Below, piece after piece: positions 21,690-34,879 of a DNA stretch of 64,000 bases; the first letter of the stretch is position 1, and each line of letters begins with the position of its first letter. Where the stretch lies: positions 7,194,393-7,258,392 of the forward strand of contig CP099851.1 in assembly GCA_030062745.1 (NCBI GenBank), written 5' to 3'. This stretch comes from Capitulum mitella (lineage: Eukaryota > Arthropoda > Thecostraca > Pollicipedomorpha > Pollicipedidae). Below the pieces are notes generated by a model. That model was given only the letters and a program-made list of their open reading frames with translations. It made no database searches and was not told where the DNA came from. A program made the position numbers and the translations under genes.

Positions 21690-23858
21690 AAATATTTCTT
21701 TCTAACGATTAGCGCTACTAAACCATTATTTTCGTCGCCTCCAATACTTTATCATTGTCTGCCTCAGGCGGAACATTCGTCGAAGTGATTGCTATTTTCA
21801 GAGACGGAAAATATATAAAGAAAGCATCGTTTTCTTTATAAATAGGGTGTCGTTTCCGTGAAGTGTCACAAATACATTTCTACAAATCACAGAAAGGAGA
21901 TCACCGCTCAGGTTTGGCCTCCATGTACGATGTCCTTCCAACATTAAAAAGAAATTCCACGCAAAAATAAACATCGGTAATTGTCTTCTTCTGACGTGGA
22001 AGCGGGGTAGATCTATTAAGCCATTTTGGAGATGACCGAACCACTGAAGGAGGGGGGTCCAGATGATTGGAGATTATTTGACACGGACATTTGACATATG
22101 AGATCATTTGACTTTGCGTTCAAATGATGATATCTGTTCTTTTTGCGGATGGGAATAAATTGCGCTTTCCAAACCATGTAAGAAACCCTTCTGAAACACA
22201 AACAACCCTCGCAACAGATTTTCCTGCACGTTTTTTCGACTGCTCTGTTGCAGTTTGTCCGAGAATATTGCATAACATCTCCAAATAGTCTCTTAAAAAT
22301 TACATGTTTACTAGTTATACATTTCGTAGTAATCGCGCCTGTCTTTGTTTGAATGTCCTGCTTCGACAGGCGAACTGCGTTGGGTTTTTGGATTACGATT
22401 TGAACATAACTGGTGACAATAGGACATTTTCATAGTGAGCTGAGGCGGATACAGAGATCCTGTAGGAGATGAATAAGGTTATTTGAAGGGTTTCGTTGGC
22501 ATATGTCTCATACAAAGAAGTAATCCAGTTGTGCTTATTGCGTGACACATGAAACAAATGGCAATAATCGTAAGTACAAAGCTTAAAAGGCTGTTCAAAT
22601 AAACCCCACTCAAATCAGGAAATATCTGCCCGGACCTGCATTTAACCCAGACGAATTGTGTCACTCTGTGGCGAGTCATCTGTGACTAATAGAGCTCAGC
22701 AGACTTCCAATACTGCAGTCATGAGTGATGTCTTTGTCGAGGAATGACTGCGACCCTGCAAATACCCTGTCCTATTTGTCTTGTTGACATGCAGACTTCA
22801 TAGTAGTCGTGTACGACTGTGCAGTGCTTTTATTCGTGAAAACCCTTTCGTTGTTACCGCTTTCTGGATTCCTCGTTTCTCTGCAGTCTTCTGGTGATCC
22901 ATAGGAACTGTTCCTCACGCAAGTGGCACCGTCACACACCACGTTTTCATTCAAGGTCCGACTACCACCATCCATCAGTAAGCTGCTAGCTGTAGCTAAA
23001 CAGTTGTTAATGTTGTTTCACTGTTGTTTAAATTACTTTTGTAACAACTGATTTCTTGGTTAAGCCCCTGGAATAAGTGGCCCAGGATCTCGACAGACGT
23101 CACTAGCGTGCCATCTGTCCTCTACATCCTAACGACATAACAGGAAAGACGTTGGGCATCCCTAAAAAAGTATTAACATCTTTCAAAAATATGGACGTGT
23201 TTGCATGCGTCCAAGCCGACCAACTCGTAGGCGCCGACCGTTTTCACCATGGTTAATACGTGAGACAATAGGGTCTGATGGGCTATATAGTTCCTTTTGT
23301 ATGTTTTGATGATTATAATGAGTATGGTTTATGGTGACATTTCTGATGACTGATAACTGTGATGATGATCTGCCAAAAAATAGACCACAATATGTTGTAA
23401 AAAATTTCACGATTTTGCTTGTTGCAGGATATTTTATGGTGCCAAATTATGCGTTGTTTGTGCAAATGATTTTGGTATTTGGCCTGCAGCCGGATTTCAA
23501 CTAAATCCATCTGGGAACATGAACATACCACAGGCCTCCTGTGCGCTGGGCTTTTCGGGATTAACGCAACTGAAGCTCCAAGGTAACATGCCGTCGCCAG
23601 CCTGTGGTGAAATTGCCATCCATAGGCATCGCCAGTTTTGTCAATGGGTACCTGATTCGTGGTTGACTTTAATAAACTGTCATTGTGCACCGAATCACAT
23701 GGGCCAGGCAGTGTATTAAAGCTCTCCCACGTAGTGAGTCGGACTGTTGAGAGTAGTCTGATGGAGGCAGGCTTAGAAAACGAATGTCGAAAAACAAACC
23801 ACACGAAAGAATACGGGGCACTGAACAAAGCTGTGCGATTGTCCTCTACTTTAGCTAC
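21690..23858. other. No recognised gene or repeat
   Basis: About 2.2 kb of ordinary-looking non-coding sequence. The open frames present are short or have no motif, including a 171-codon minus-strand frame at 23313-23828. Confidence 0.3.
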
Positions 23859-24319
23859 TTAACCTTATGTCGTGCTCCCGTCCGGTACTTAGGATTCCGT
23901 GCGGGACGGGGGCAAGCTCTGTCTCTCTATGATCCCGAAAATATTGTCCCACTCCCCTAGCGGAAAATGTCGTTCGATAGTCTTTTCGATACCTACATTT
24001 CCAAAATAGTTTCCAAAATAGGGGATTTCCAAAATAGGGATGTTCAAAATTTTTAAAAGGGACCAAAATGAGTGCATGAATAGAGGTTTACTTATAGAAT
24101 CTTTCTGACCACATTTTGTGGCCGATTTTATTCTACGTCACGTTGTTATACCGACAATTAATGGTTATATCAAATATCTTAGGAAGAGTTATATTTTCAA
24201 AATTGATGGGCATATTCAGGGCACATGAAAATCCACGTTTTTGTAAAACATTTATTCATCCTCCGGCAAATTTGAGTCTAGTGAGCTTATTTGTCTTCGC
24301 AAAGCGTTTCTGTACGTAT

Positions 24320-24322
<3 letters not shown>

Positions 24323-24376
<54 letters not shown>

Positions 24377-24377
24377 A
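24323..24377. repeat. (AT)n-(GT)n microsatellite
   Basis: About 18 AT units are followed directly by about 9 GT units. Confidence 0.95.
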
Positions 24378-24931
24378 TTAGATGTAGCATGTCGTATTAT
24401 ATATCCATGACAATGTCCATGGACGGATCCAGTTACCAGAAGAAAAACTGCAGAAACTTCATATTCATATTTTCAGTGCTATGTTGTACTGTACTTAAAG
24501 TTCGCGTTCTGGGATCATAAGCACATGGCATTTTGAAAAAAAATAAAAGAATTGCATGTCAGGACACATAAAAGGCGCATTTCTTTGTCAAAAACGAAAA
24601 GTTTTTTGTTATGTATTCTAAATCTGGTGATATTATGTGTGTTAAGGAAACATTTCCATATGTGTCCCATGCCATATTATATACACATTGTGAGTGTTTA
24701 TAGGTGGATCCAGGTGCCAGAAAGGGATGGGCCTATAACTACATGGCGATAGCTGTTCTTTTTTATTCCCATTTTGGTCCTAATATATGTCAAACTTACA
24801 GGACCGATCACACAGATCCAGATGTCTGATGGCCCACTGACCGTGTTTTTGGACGAAATATGCACCCGAGGATCGATACCTGGAGGCGTCCTTGGCAATA
24901 TCTATAGTTAAACTTACGTACGTGGATTAGG

Positions 24932-24933
<2 letters not shown>

Positions 24934-24999
<66 letters not shown>

Positions 25000-25008
25000 T
25001 ATATACAC
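24934..25008. repeat. (AT)n microsatellite
   Basis: About 75 bp of alternating AT with a single GT interruption near 24981. Confidence 0.95.
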
Positions 25009-25470
25009 AGATATTGTGTATAGGACACGTAAGCTTTCTTTTATCCATACAATAGGTGAGAAATTCTTGGGAATAAAAATGTAGCTAACCTCTGAATTAC
25101 ACGCTCCTGGATTGCATGCCTCTGAACCCTCCACTGACTATGAGTTTTGTTTAAAATGCTTGAGAATGTGCAGTTTACAAAATCTCGGGCATTCGAAATG
25201 TTCGTGACATTATGGACATCAAAACTGTACATAACCACGTCGAAATGCGCGATTTCCAGAAAACCCAATATTCCTAAAAAATGCCTCTCGCAAGCGTGTC
25301 CTGCGGCCGCCTTTGGAGGAGGTGAATTTTTTTTTTAATTTTGCTGCAACATGTGGAAAAGATATTTAGAAAAATTCACCAAGCTTCGTGGAGCACCTCC
25401 AAAAAGGCAGAAATGGTGAACGAAAAACCGGAGAGGGGCAGGATCTGCCATTCCCCTGCACGGAACAGGG

Positions 25471-26780
25471 CCAATTCGCCTGAACGAAGCAACTGTCCGT
25501 CGAAATAATCGACTAATTCCCCGTTATGAAAACGGCCACAGCCATAACTATTTGACAAGCGGACGCAGTGTACATTGGTCCCAGCCGTGCTGCGTCCTCC
25601 TAATAACATTCCAGCCGCAGCGCAGCCGACGCATAAGGAATCACTTCAATCTCGCAGTCCGTGCTGAGCGAAGAGGTTACTGCGACGGCACTCGGGCCGC
25701 CTCCGAACGTGACGGTTCTACGAACTGCCAGATTGATGTTGTGCGCTTGGTTGGGTATTGGGAGATCTAACAGCTCGCAGTTCGCAAAAACGTTTTGCCG
25801 GACAAATGCTCATTTTCTTTACGGATGTCACAGAACGGTTCAGAGATGTTTCAGAGCTGCTGTTCTGCTGCAGAAGTGGCAAAAACGTAACTGCTTTTGC
25901 GAGTGAAATACACGCATCGTTACATGTACATTGCATGTCTTAGCCACAACGAGTGAGCACCGAATACGATGTGCATTGTCCTGAGATACAGTTTACCACA
26001 AAATTCCTGGCTTATGCTAAACATATAATATTTATCCTAACGTACCTCTGCGTCTGACCAGCCTAGACTTAGACTGGATGCATCGAGCCATGCTTTTATG
26101 TTTTATGTGTGTATTTACGTTTGAAGGGTGATCCACACGAGTGACTATTAAGCCCTGCGTGAAAGGGTCCATATGTAAGAAGCACACGCATACAAAGTAA
26201 AAACAGTCAGCGTCACTCTCACGTGGGTCGCACATCATGTCCTGTCGGACTACGGGTTTGCCGTGCACCGTTTCAAGGCGTGTGATGAACGCTGATGTCC
26301 CCGAGACATTCGTTCCTTTGGTAGCTGGCTGCACAATGCGCACGCTCTCGAGCAGTAGCGCCTCTTAACAGCCTCGGTTCTGGGCCGTGGGACGTATGGC
26401 AGCCCGTCCTGCCTGGTGCAACGTTGGCTTACTTCCCGTTGCAGACGGAGTACGGCTGTCAGCGAGTCGGGCTCCGTTAACATAAGTCGTGTTGTCGGAA
26501 GTTAGATCGGCCTATAGACTTACAGCTTTCTGAAATCGGCATGAAATGTCGTGCTTTCATTTTCTGCACCAAATATCGAGTAAAGGATTTCATCGAAAAG
26601 CAGCCAGTTTCACCAGTAATATGCGGAACGTTTTATTTGTTCACAAGAAAGGTATGTAGAGCTCTGGTCTGAAGGCAGCTGTTTGTTAAAGATCCTTTGG
26701 CGACGTACAGCACTGGAGCACAACTTCTTTTGCCCAGATTTAAGCCTCCATAGAAAAGCTTGCCCAAAAACTCTCCTAGT
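25471..26780. other. Non-coding with weak open frames
   Basis: A minus-strand stretch at 26032-26343 has coding-like codon usage in its first half (GKPVVRQDMMCDPRESD near residues 29-45), but no domain, start or splice context supports a gene. I see no recognised repeat. Confidence 0.3.
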
Positions 26781-27000
26781 CTGAGAAAGTACGATATCAG
26801 GTCCAAGAAAGTTGGGTATGGGTTCCGTTATCTGATTCGTTTGGTGTTAAGTAAGATTCCCCTGATAAATGGAGCCCTATGTCACGAGTACCCGTGACTT
26901 TTGAGAGGTGACATATTGTGCACAGGGTGAAGGAGAAAGGCAGAAAATGTAGGTGCCTTGTGTAACATTACCAGATAGTGACTGAATTAAAGAAACAACA
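26780..27000 (+). repeat. Dispersed repeat fragment, related to 32440-32612
   Basis: TCACGAGTACCCGTGACTTTTG here parallels TCACGAGCACCTCGTGACTTTTG at about 32498-32520. The similarity continues to a shared GTGACTGAATTAAAGAAAC-type end. An old, low-identity pair. Confidence 0.5.
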
Positions 27001-27069
27001 CCTGGTGTCCGGGTGGAGAACTCACCCCTTCCTCTCCTGTAATGTTATTTCCTTATGGATAACTCACAG

Positions 27070-27700
27070 TCGCATTACCATACGGGAGGCTTACTCCTCC
27101 CTCGAGATCTAGAAAACTTCCTGTCCGATTAAACCGCAAAAGCAACAATCATCTTGCCGTGACGTTAAGTGCATTTGTATATAAATCAATGCACGGCGAT
27201 AGTGTTGCAAGGGATGGATGCAGAATGACAAAAAAGACAGACGATGACGTCGATGTGTGTTTTCTGTGCTCCTAACTCCGCCTTGATGCTACACTGCCAA
27301 TTTTAACGTATAACTCTGTACATATACATCTCGTTGCAAGTTGAATGTTGTGTTATGTTGTATTGTATGTTTTATGTTATATCCACCTTGACTATTCCTT
27401 ATCATTTGATTCGGGTGCGAGAATAACCCCAATGGCCTCCGTCATGGCAGGAGGATGAGCCTTCATTGTATAAATAAATAAACAGAGAGCGATTTTTCTC
27501 TGACTTGTAAATCCGAGGTTTATGGGCCGTTTTTCACGCAGTCGGCATGAGTGGAGCGTTCATCGGTGCGACGTTTCACTTCTACGTCTAGAAGCTAGAA
27601 AAAAATCATACGAATGCACAGAGCCTGGAAAATGGGAACTTTCAATCCTTTAAAACTGAACTAACGTAAAATCCCTCACTGTTTCAGTAAAGGGATGGTT
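27070..27700 (+). repeat. Diverged relative of the 1.2-kb TTAA MITE, interrupted
   Basis: ACGGGAGGCTTACTCCTCCCTCGAGATCT...CTTGCCGTGACGT parallels the left part of the good copies (GAGATCTCGAG, TTGCCGTGACGTGAA). The GTTTATGGGCCGTTTTTC block near 27520 parallels GTTTATGGACCGATTTCG. A segment ending in TAAATAAATAAA (about 27330-27482) seems inserted and may be a LINE or SINE tail. Confidence 0.45.
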
Positions 27701-27769
27701 GGTGCGACCTCCCCCCAACATTCCTATATGCGAGATGATAGAGCAACGAAATAAAAACGAGACGGCAGT

Positions 27770-28640
27770 TTGGTTTTCAAGCTACGCAGTGACGTCCAGT
27801 TTGATCCTTTGAAATCCAGTGATGACCTCAGTCTCATACGAAATCATGTCCGTGGATTCTGGTTTGCAGTGGACCCTATGAAACCCAATATATGGGGTCG
27901 TTCTGGACCCTTTGAAAGCGTTCAAGGGTCCAGAACGACTTCGGAGGATGACAAGAGCTCCAACTACTGTTGGTATGCAACTCAGCATTTCCGACTACTT
28001 CACGACCCTGCCCCCCCCCAGGGACGATAAAAGGTCAACAAAGTTCAATGGCCTTCATGCATGATTTTGACTTAAGATGACACTGACCCAGGTCAGGACC
28101 GCAGTGCAGAGGTCACTGGCATTTTTGGGCGAACCTTATGTTTACGATTGAGTAAGGCGTACTGTCGTAAGCTATTTAAAACGTTACTTGTACGTTGAGG
28201 ACCGTCGTTGTTTCTCCGTGGCATGTCCTCAAGCAGGCCTGTTTTGTCCTGTTTATGGTCGTCGTGATATAGCTGTCGTTCCACGTCAGATCTCACAAGA
28301 ACTGGCCCGACCCGTTTCGATCTTGATGAAATTTGTTATGCTCATAGCACCTGTCGAAAATAACCAGTCATAGATTTCTAGCCATGGGTGACCTCCGAGA
28401 TCAAAGTTACAGGTCATGAAAGGTCCCGATTTTCACAGACATTGCATGATTCAGATGTGCCTAATTCGGTGGCAGATTGTCGCAAAAAAGTATGATTAGC
28501 GCCATTCGGAAGAGCTTTTATAGATAGGTTCATTTTTTGATGACCTCAGGATGACCTTTGAGTTCCAGCTTATATGACCCCATGGAACTGGCTTCGGCGG
28601 AACCTTTCGATTTCGCCAATTTCGCTCTGAAGATAGCTAG
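27770..28640 (+). repeat. AGGTCA-rich dispersed repeat, copy 1
   Basis: It aligns loosely with 40150-41080: the GGTCAACAAAGTTCAATG block and the CTTAAGATGACACTGACCCAGGTCAGGACC block pair with AGAAGGTCAAAAACGTCAATG and CCTAAGGTGAACTTAATACAAGTAAGGAC. It is rich in GGTCA motifs and contains a 16-bp perfect inverted repeat at 27897-27939. Confidence 0.55.
27897..27939. repeat. 16-bp perfect inverted repeat, 11-nt loop
   Basis: GTCGTTCTGGACCCTT at 27897-27912 is exactly complementary to 27924-27939. Confidence 0.9.
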
Positions 28641-28699
28641 AACCGCAGTGCGCATGCGGTCATCGTTCAAAGCCCATCGCATGAATATTCACACTGTCA

Positions 28700-30875
28700 A
28701 ATTAGCCTCAGAACACACGTGAAAACCACATTTCTTAATTCTCCGCTATGATGGGGCGCTGGCCTCTCATGTGACGTTCGCGCAGCGATGGAAGCAAACT
28801 CCGCGGCTCATGCTTCGTAGTCAGTAGGACAAAATGCACGGCATAGTGGAGATTGGTAATGCCAGATTATTACTCCAAGCCGCAGTTTGTTGACTGCAAC
28901 GAAATGTCACGGTGGTGTTTTGCGTTCTGATGGGCTAGAAAAACGTTTCACCTAGTTGTTTAGAGAACCACGTGGTCGGCAGCCAGTCGCCCGGCTTTGC
29001 TTCAGTATACTTTAGCCGACGTACCATCCCCGCCGGCGTGACTGGTGCTGAACAACTGCTGTTTAGCTAGTTGGCATTTGTAAGGCCACATCTCCGACAG
29101 TTTTTGGGAATTCGACTGGAAAGCTCATGCTTGTTGTAGTCAAAACACCCTTACCACGCTCGTCCTCACATTTGCTCACCATCACACTTGCCTCAACCAC
29201 GTAATTTCCGGATTTTTGAAAGCTTTGAAAATGCTCAGAAATGCCAAAAATTATTTTTCAAAATAATTCCGAATAAATTCGTTTAAAAACTCCAGTGAAC
29301 CAAGCTCAGGCTAACTTTGACATCAACACAAGTTACTCTAGAGTATTTTTTCATTTAGTTTATTCGACGTTGGAAAAAATGCTGAAAGTTTTATCTGACT
29401 GATTCTAACAATATGTATAAGTATCCGTCAATTCTGGCCGATTTTTGTCCTCAGCTTTAAAGCTGGGGTCCTGTATATCAAAATCTGTCCGATGGACTAA
29501 TTTCTGAAGCTCTTCGTGTCCAATAAGTTGTTTGGTTTTCGGAAAAGTCGTAAAATTTCCCAGTTCTGCGGGACTTTCTTTGCGACACACCAGCGAAAAA
29601 GGTGAGAGGGGTAACGTTTGCGTCCCCAATGCCGGTGTTGGTGTCCTCGTCCGTACGGGGGGGGGGTGATGCAACCGCTCCCTCAGGTTTTCCAAGGATA
29701 ACTTCCGAACGGTCTGTTTGATCCATCTAAAACTTGATGTACCCTCTGGGCCATCTTTTCCACATCTTATGGTCGAAAACGTTTTCTTTTACCTTGTCAT
29801 GGTAAAAAGCTCTGACGTCATAACGGGAACCACGTCAGCTGTTTTCCGCGCGGCGACCCGGCCGGTTCACAATGGTCTCAGTTTTGTCTCACTGTAGGGC
29901 GGTTGGAATGCACAAACACAATACGGTATACCTTAATCAACTCCAAATTGCACGTTCTTTACAACGCTATGTATAGATTTAATAAGCGTATGCTCATCAC
30001 TACCGGGATTATCGAGGGTGTAAACTGAGGTCGTGAGCTACGGCGGGAAACACGTTACTTTTTATCTTTGGGAATGCGATGGGAAATAGGTATCGCAAAA
30101 CAACCTATATATGCGGATTTCTTGAGGTGCAAGGCATTGAATGATATAAATCTGTTGCAATATATCTTTTATGTCATCAAAAGAGGTCGTAATGCAGCGA
30201 AAGCTTGACTTTTACTCCGACGGGAGGAGCGGCGTCGGCCGCGGAATGATAAGTCTACAATAACACGGCATGACGAAAACCGGATTTTGTGCTGTATATG
30301 AAGTCGAAAAACGCCTTTTAGACTTCTGAGTTACGATTTGTAGTTAATCTGAGGCCATTCTAGGCCACTAGCTTCATATAACCTTGGATGATCTGAGTTG
30401 ATCTTGAATGATTAAAGATGGCCTTTATATGTCATTCGACAATAGTGCTTGTCAACTGAGATGATACATTTGACTTCAACATTTTTTATTATTTACAGAA
30501 ATGATTCTGCAGTTCCGGGAACGCATTTAAGCCCACGACCCCCTTTGACAAGGACTGACCTAGCATGACCTGGATCGGACTTCATGGATAAAATACAATC
30601 ACGTAGAATTGTACAGATAAATTCATACGGATAGATTCGTAATTGATTAACGAACACTCTGATTCCCGTTTCGTTTCATCATCACTCATTTTTTGGCGAA
30701 CATTTACGTTTGAGCTCGAAAAATACCACTTTGTCAATTTTTGACCTTTGACCCAACCTGGAAGGTCATCCGCTGACCTGATACTTTAGGCACTGCGACC
30801 AGTCGCGAGATCTCGTCACGTGCAACACGCTCTTTTTCTCGCGACGCTCTAGAACGTACGCTGCAGCACGCTGTT
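28700..30875 (+). repeat. Long dispersed repeat with homologues at 51745-53835 and 63200-64000
   Basis: The 5' part (28790-29470) aligns with 63280-63930: TTTTGCGTTCTGA, CACGTG(G/C)(T/C)CGGCAGCCAG, GATGCTGAACAA, GTTGGC. The 3' part (29650-30870) aligns with the sequence around the MITE at 52541: GGCGGGAAACAC, GGCGTCGGCCGCG, TATGTCATT(C/T)GACAATAGTG, ATGACCTGGATCGGACT, CTCGTCACGTGCAACAC. No coding frame. It is rich in GACCT/AGGTC words. Confidence 0.7.
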
Positions 30876-33400
30876 TTCGGTTACGGTCAACGCCCTAGGC
30901 ACGTACGGGAGACGCTGCAATCGTAAATACATCCATCCACTCATGCATGCGTGCATAAATTCAAACAAGGTTATCTTGTGCATGTTTTTTTTGGTGCTTG
31001 GCTTGATGAGTTGTTCTGAGTTGCTGATAAATTGTGTAATTTAATTGTGGATAAATGCAACGAAAGAGTCGTTCACACAGCCTTTTTACGAATGTTAACC
31101 AAAATCCATAGAAAATGAGGCGGAAAATGGCACACATGACACATTGTGAATGCCGGGGGCAGCACGTCATGCACGGTGCTGAGAAAGTTATTCAAAATAA
31201 TAAGGCACCATCTAGGAGAGGTGGAGCTCCAAAATATTTTTTTCATTTGTTTACCCATCCTCAAGGCCCCAGCGTCGTCGCTGGCCAGGCACTATGCCAA
31301 AGAACGACTCCATTGATCCGCATTGGACACCCAGAGCACGCCTCACCTAGCGAGAAAATTGGGGTACTGGCCGGGAACAAGCACTGACGTCCATTTATAT
31401 TTTTTTTTGTCCTGCTTTTTTTTTTTTTCCCCCATCGCAGCAGGAGTAAACTCCCATCTCTCATGAGATACCAGAACGACCGTGGAAGATTGGGTGCGAC
31501 TTGATGGAATTTCAGGGCTTTTATTACCTTGCCACAGCAAATATTTTCTCGGATTTCATCGAACGCGAGCGTCTGCGCGTCAAGAAAGTGATTACGTCAT
31601 CGGGATGCTGAAGACCCGACACTTCCAGGTACGCGACGGCATCTCAAGTGGTCACTGGCATTGGCCCGCCGTTCAATTTATGCGAGTATGAAAGCTTTGC
31701 AGATGCGTAACAACAAGCTCACCGGGGTATTCGCAGTCCAATGGGAAAGCTGAAAGCTAGTCAAAATCCTGAAAAAATCTTATGACAGAAGTTCAAGCGG
31801 TGGAGTTATCCGTGCCTAGCCTTCCTGGACTATCAAAAGATTCTAACTGAAGGTATTGAGAGAGCACCAGCTCAGCGTCTGATGGGCTGAAGCTGACCCT
31901 GATGCCAACGAGGAACCCACTGCTCCAGTCAAAAGAACACGCGGGAGTTCCTGGCATAAAATGACGTCTGCAAGATAAAAAGACATAACACTTCAGCAAA
32001 AAAACAAATTATTGACCTCCGCTGACAAAGAATAGCCCGCTCACATGCCCCAAAAACAGCAAAGACATAACAAAATGCAAACAGCCCATGGTGAGTACGA
32101 GACATGGGCTAATGAATGAAGTGGCCAGTGAATGTGGGAAAGACCACTGCCAAAACAGACTTTGCCTGCGGGTCGGGGCAGTTCCAGCATCCGTCCTTTC
32201 CCGCCACTGAAGAGCACCGACCTGTTCATTTCACCTGCTGCCTGCTGTGACTGAAACCTGGCAAACAGTCAGCCTGTAGCCGCTGGTCCGACTTACAAGT
32301 ACCGCCCACTACCGAACCACGCATACCGTTCACCATAAATGCTGCGGAAAAGGCATAGCGTCAATGTGCCAAAATTTTTTGACTTTGATTTTTTTGTTGC
32401 CAAAACTTTTTTGTTGGGAAGGACTTTTTGTTCCGTCTTCTGGTACGTGTGTCCTTAAAAAGTTTTCCGTGATTAGCGGAGCTCTACCAGTGATATCACG
32501 AGCACCTCGTGACTTTTGGTAGGTCACGAACTATGAGTGGGAAGAAGGCCAGTGGCACTGGAAAGCGTGTAGCGAGTGTGACGTCACCGAGAGATTAACT
32601 GAATAAGAGAAACGATGCAGTATGTACTCTTAAAAGTTTTGAAAGTATGAAAAAGCGAAGTCTGCATTCTTCAGAGACTGTATCCTGAGTTTCGGAAAGG
32701 AGCGTCAGTAAAAATATTGTGGGATTACGGTAACTTAGGGTTTGAAGTTATCCGAACTGTGAAAAGTAGAGAATGGTGTTTGTAGTCTGAGCAAAATCAG
32801 TTCACGATATTGCTCGCTTTATGTGAGTCCTTCAAAATTGAAGGAGCTGAAACTGTATTCCGCATGCTTTTAGCAAGTGAGATTTCATACATGGAGATCG
32901 CTCGGAAAAGCTCAGATTGAGGTGCTTGTGTGTTCAAGCTTCAGAGCTTTTAGCGCCAAAACGCGCCAGCCAAATTGCGACACAAAGTGACACCATCGGT
33001 TGTGTCGACTTTGTATTGGTGTTGACTCTGATTATGGCCCTTCGAAACGATTCGTGGCGTGTAGCACGTGTCTCGTGGCGCGAGCCAGACCTCGGCAGAA
33101 TTCAGTTAATCACGAGTATAGGTCAAATGGCGGGTGCTGTTGACTCAGGACTTGGTGACAACATGTGTCCCAGTTGCAGACATGGTCGGCTCCCGCGGGC
33201 GATCCACATGGCAGCACACAGGTACATGTTTCCATTTGGACCCGGAGACCTGCCAGTGCTAGACGCCGTGCCCTAGGCGGCTGAATTTTGATAGATAGAT
33301 AGACTAGCACTAGGGCTATCCAGCAGTACCAGCAGTATACAGCAGGACGCAAAGGGTCACATGCAGCGCGCATGCAACTTTTATGGATCCGTTACTAGAC
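30876..33400. other. Non-coding; one dispersed-repeat fragment
   Basis: The only relation I see is 32440-32612 with 26780-27000. A short (GATA)n lies at about 33290-33303. Open frames are short and motif-free. Confidence 0.35.
32440..32612 (+). repeat. Dispersed repeat fragment, related to 26780-27000
   Basis: See the partner entry. It shares the TCACGAG...CGTGACTTTTG core and a GA(T/A)TAACTGAATAAGAGAAAC-type end. Confidence 0.5.
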
Positions 33401-33409
33401 GCGAACAGT

Positions 33410-34257
33410 GCAGTTTACGGGAGTGATACCATCAGACAGATCGATATATGATTCAGCACAGTTTTCTCCAATTGTATGTCAAGTTTCATGTTGATATCAC
33501 GTCGGAGTATGGAATTACGACCTAAAATATCCGAGCGCGAACCCTGTATCACGACGGTTACAACCAGTATTTTAACATATAGTCGATTTAAACGACTGGA
33601 GACGTTTTCAAATACTGTGAAATGAACCCCAGGACTTCCTTTGCAGTTATGAGGTCATGTGGAGCCATTTCTGGTGGAAGATAATAACCTGACCTGATGC
33701 TCATGCGACCATGACAGTTTACCTCTTTCATGAACATGGTACCGCCCATGCTAATATTATAAAAAAAAACAATGGAATAAGAGTTGTATTTCTAAAGTAA
33801 AGAGCTATTAGAAGAAGACAAAATATTTCATTTTTACTTTTATTTTTTGTCTATTCATGTACCGTTTGAGAAGCTTAACGTCTTTTTAGCTCCTGTGTGA
33901 ATACAGTTTTGGAAACAATATCCTTCTCATTTTCCAAGTTGTGTGAATGCCTATGACTTTTCCCAAATTTTTAAACACATTGGCCGAAAGGAACACCCCA
34001 TAAATTAGCTCTCGATTCATGCCAACTGCATCAAAATCGGTTAGCAAACATCGAAGTTATAACAAGCCAAAAGATGCTTCGCTCCTGGCTTTTTCCTGCT
34101 GTGTCCACTCCTTACAAGATTTCCATAAACTCTTTCAAACAAAATATAGTTTACGACATGGCGAATCCATTACCGTTAGCTGCAATGAAATCGGACGGAA
34201 GTTCTCGAGACCATTCCCCCGGGAAAGCGCACCAGCGTTATAAGTACGGGAATAGGG
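33410..34257 (-). mobile_element. TTAA MITE of the 1.2-kb family, diverged partial copy
   Basis: Reading the minus strand from 34257, it begins CCCTATTCCCG next to TTAA (34258-34261). It carries the family order GAGAAC, CCGATTTCATTGCAGC, the GATTTTGATG region, GGGCGGTACC and GGTCGTAAT. The far end is missing or too diverged to place. Substitutions are frequent, so it is older than the four good copies. Confidence 0.65.
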
Positions 34258-34261
34258 TTAA

Positions 34262-34879
34262 AGAATCCCAAACCATACTCTTAGCCCTGTTTAATACGGG
34301 TTAAGGCGGAAGGAGTCAGTTTGACCCCTTGAGATTTTTCTGAAATAGGTCGCGGACAGTGCCGTGTACCAGCACCAAATTTGGCCCACCAATGCAAAAC
34401 TGAATGGTGCATATCTCTTTTTATATTACCAAGGCCTTTCAAGATAACCGAGATAGAACAGGTCAAACTCAGGTCATGGTTTTCAGAAATGGCCATTTTT
34501 AGGATTAATCTCAAACTGTTGTCACGAATAGAGTTTTAACACGCGCACTGGAAGGAGGTCTTTCCGTACCCCCCCCCCCCACACTTCCATCTGTTTTTCT
34601 TGAATATCTCGTGAACGGATCGGAGGTGGGTGCTGCTACTTTATAGCATTTATGGCAATTAAATAACTCGTTTATTGACGCAGAAAAAATGAAAACCGGC
34701 CGGAAATTTTTGAAATTTCAAGCATTTGAAGTTAAACAAACAACGAAAACGACAGCTGCGCTGACAAATGGGAATTTTGCCAAAGAACCAGCGTAAAATT
34801 ACCGATACTTAAGATTACCGATTGAACACGATCACGCGACGTCATTCGGGCATAAGTGATGGATGTACCAAGACCAAAG
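34262..34879. other. Non-coding; nothing recognised
   Basis: A poly-C run lies at 34569-34580, and GGTCA words are scattered. No gene or clear repeat pair seen. Confidence 0.3.

Larger units (their letters stand above)
23863..25470 (+). repeat. Old TTAA-type dispersed repeat, second copy
   Basis: It begins after TTAA (23859-23862) with CCTTATGTCGTGCTCCCG and ends near GGAACAGGG (25461-25470), matching 1-3017 in order. The right end has an AAGCTTCGTGGAGCACCTCC...GGATCTGCC block related to the 3' end of the 1.2-kb MITE. It is expanded by (TA)n/(TG)n at 24323-24377 and (TA)n at 24934-25008. The site equivalent to the MITE insertion at 422 is unoccupied here. No coding capacity is seen. Confidence 0.7.

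Noticed and set aside
23313-23828. 171-codon minus-strand open frame
   Set aside because: No recognisable motif, and the opposite strand has equal-quality frames; chance is likely over 64 kb.
26032-26343. Possible coding exon on the minus strand
   Set aside because: Part of the peptide looks protein-like, but there is no motif, start, or consistent splice border; kept only as a note in the gap entry.
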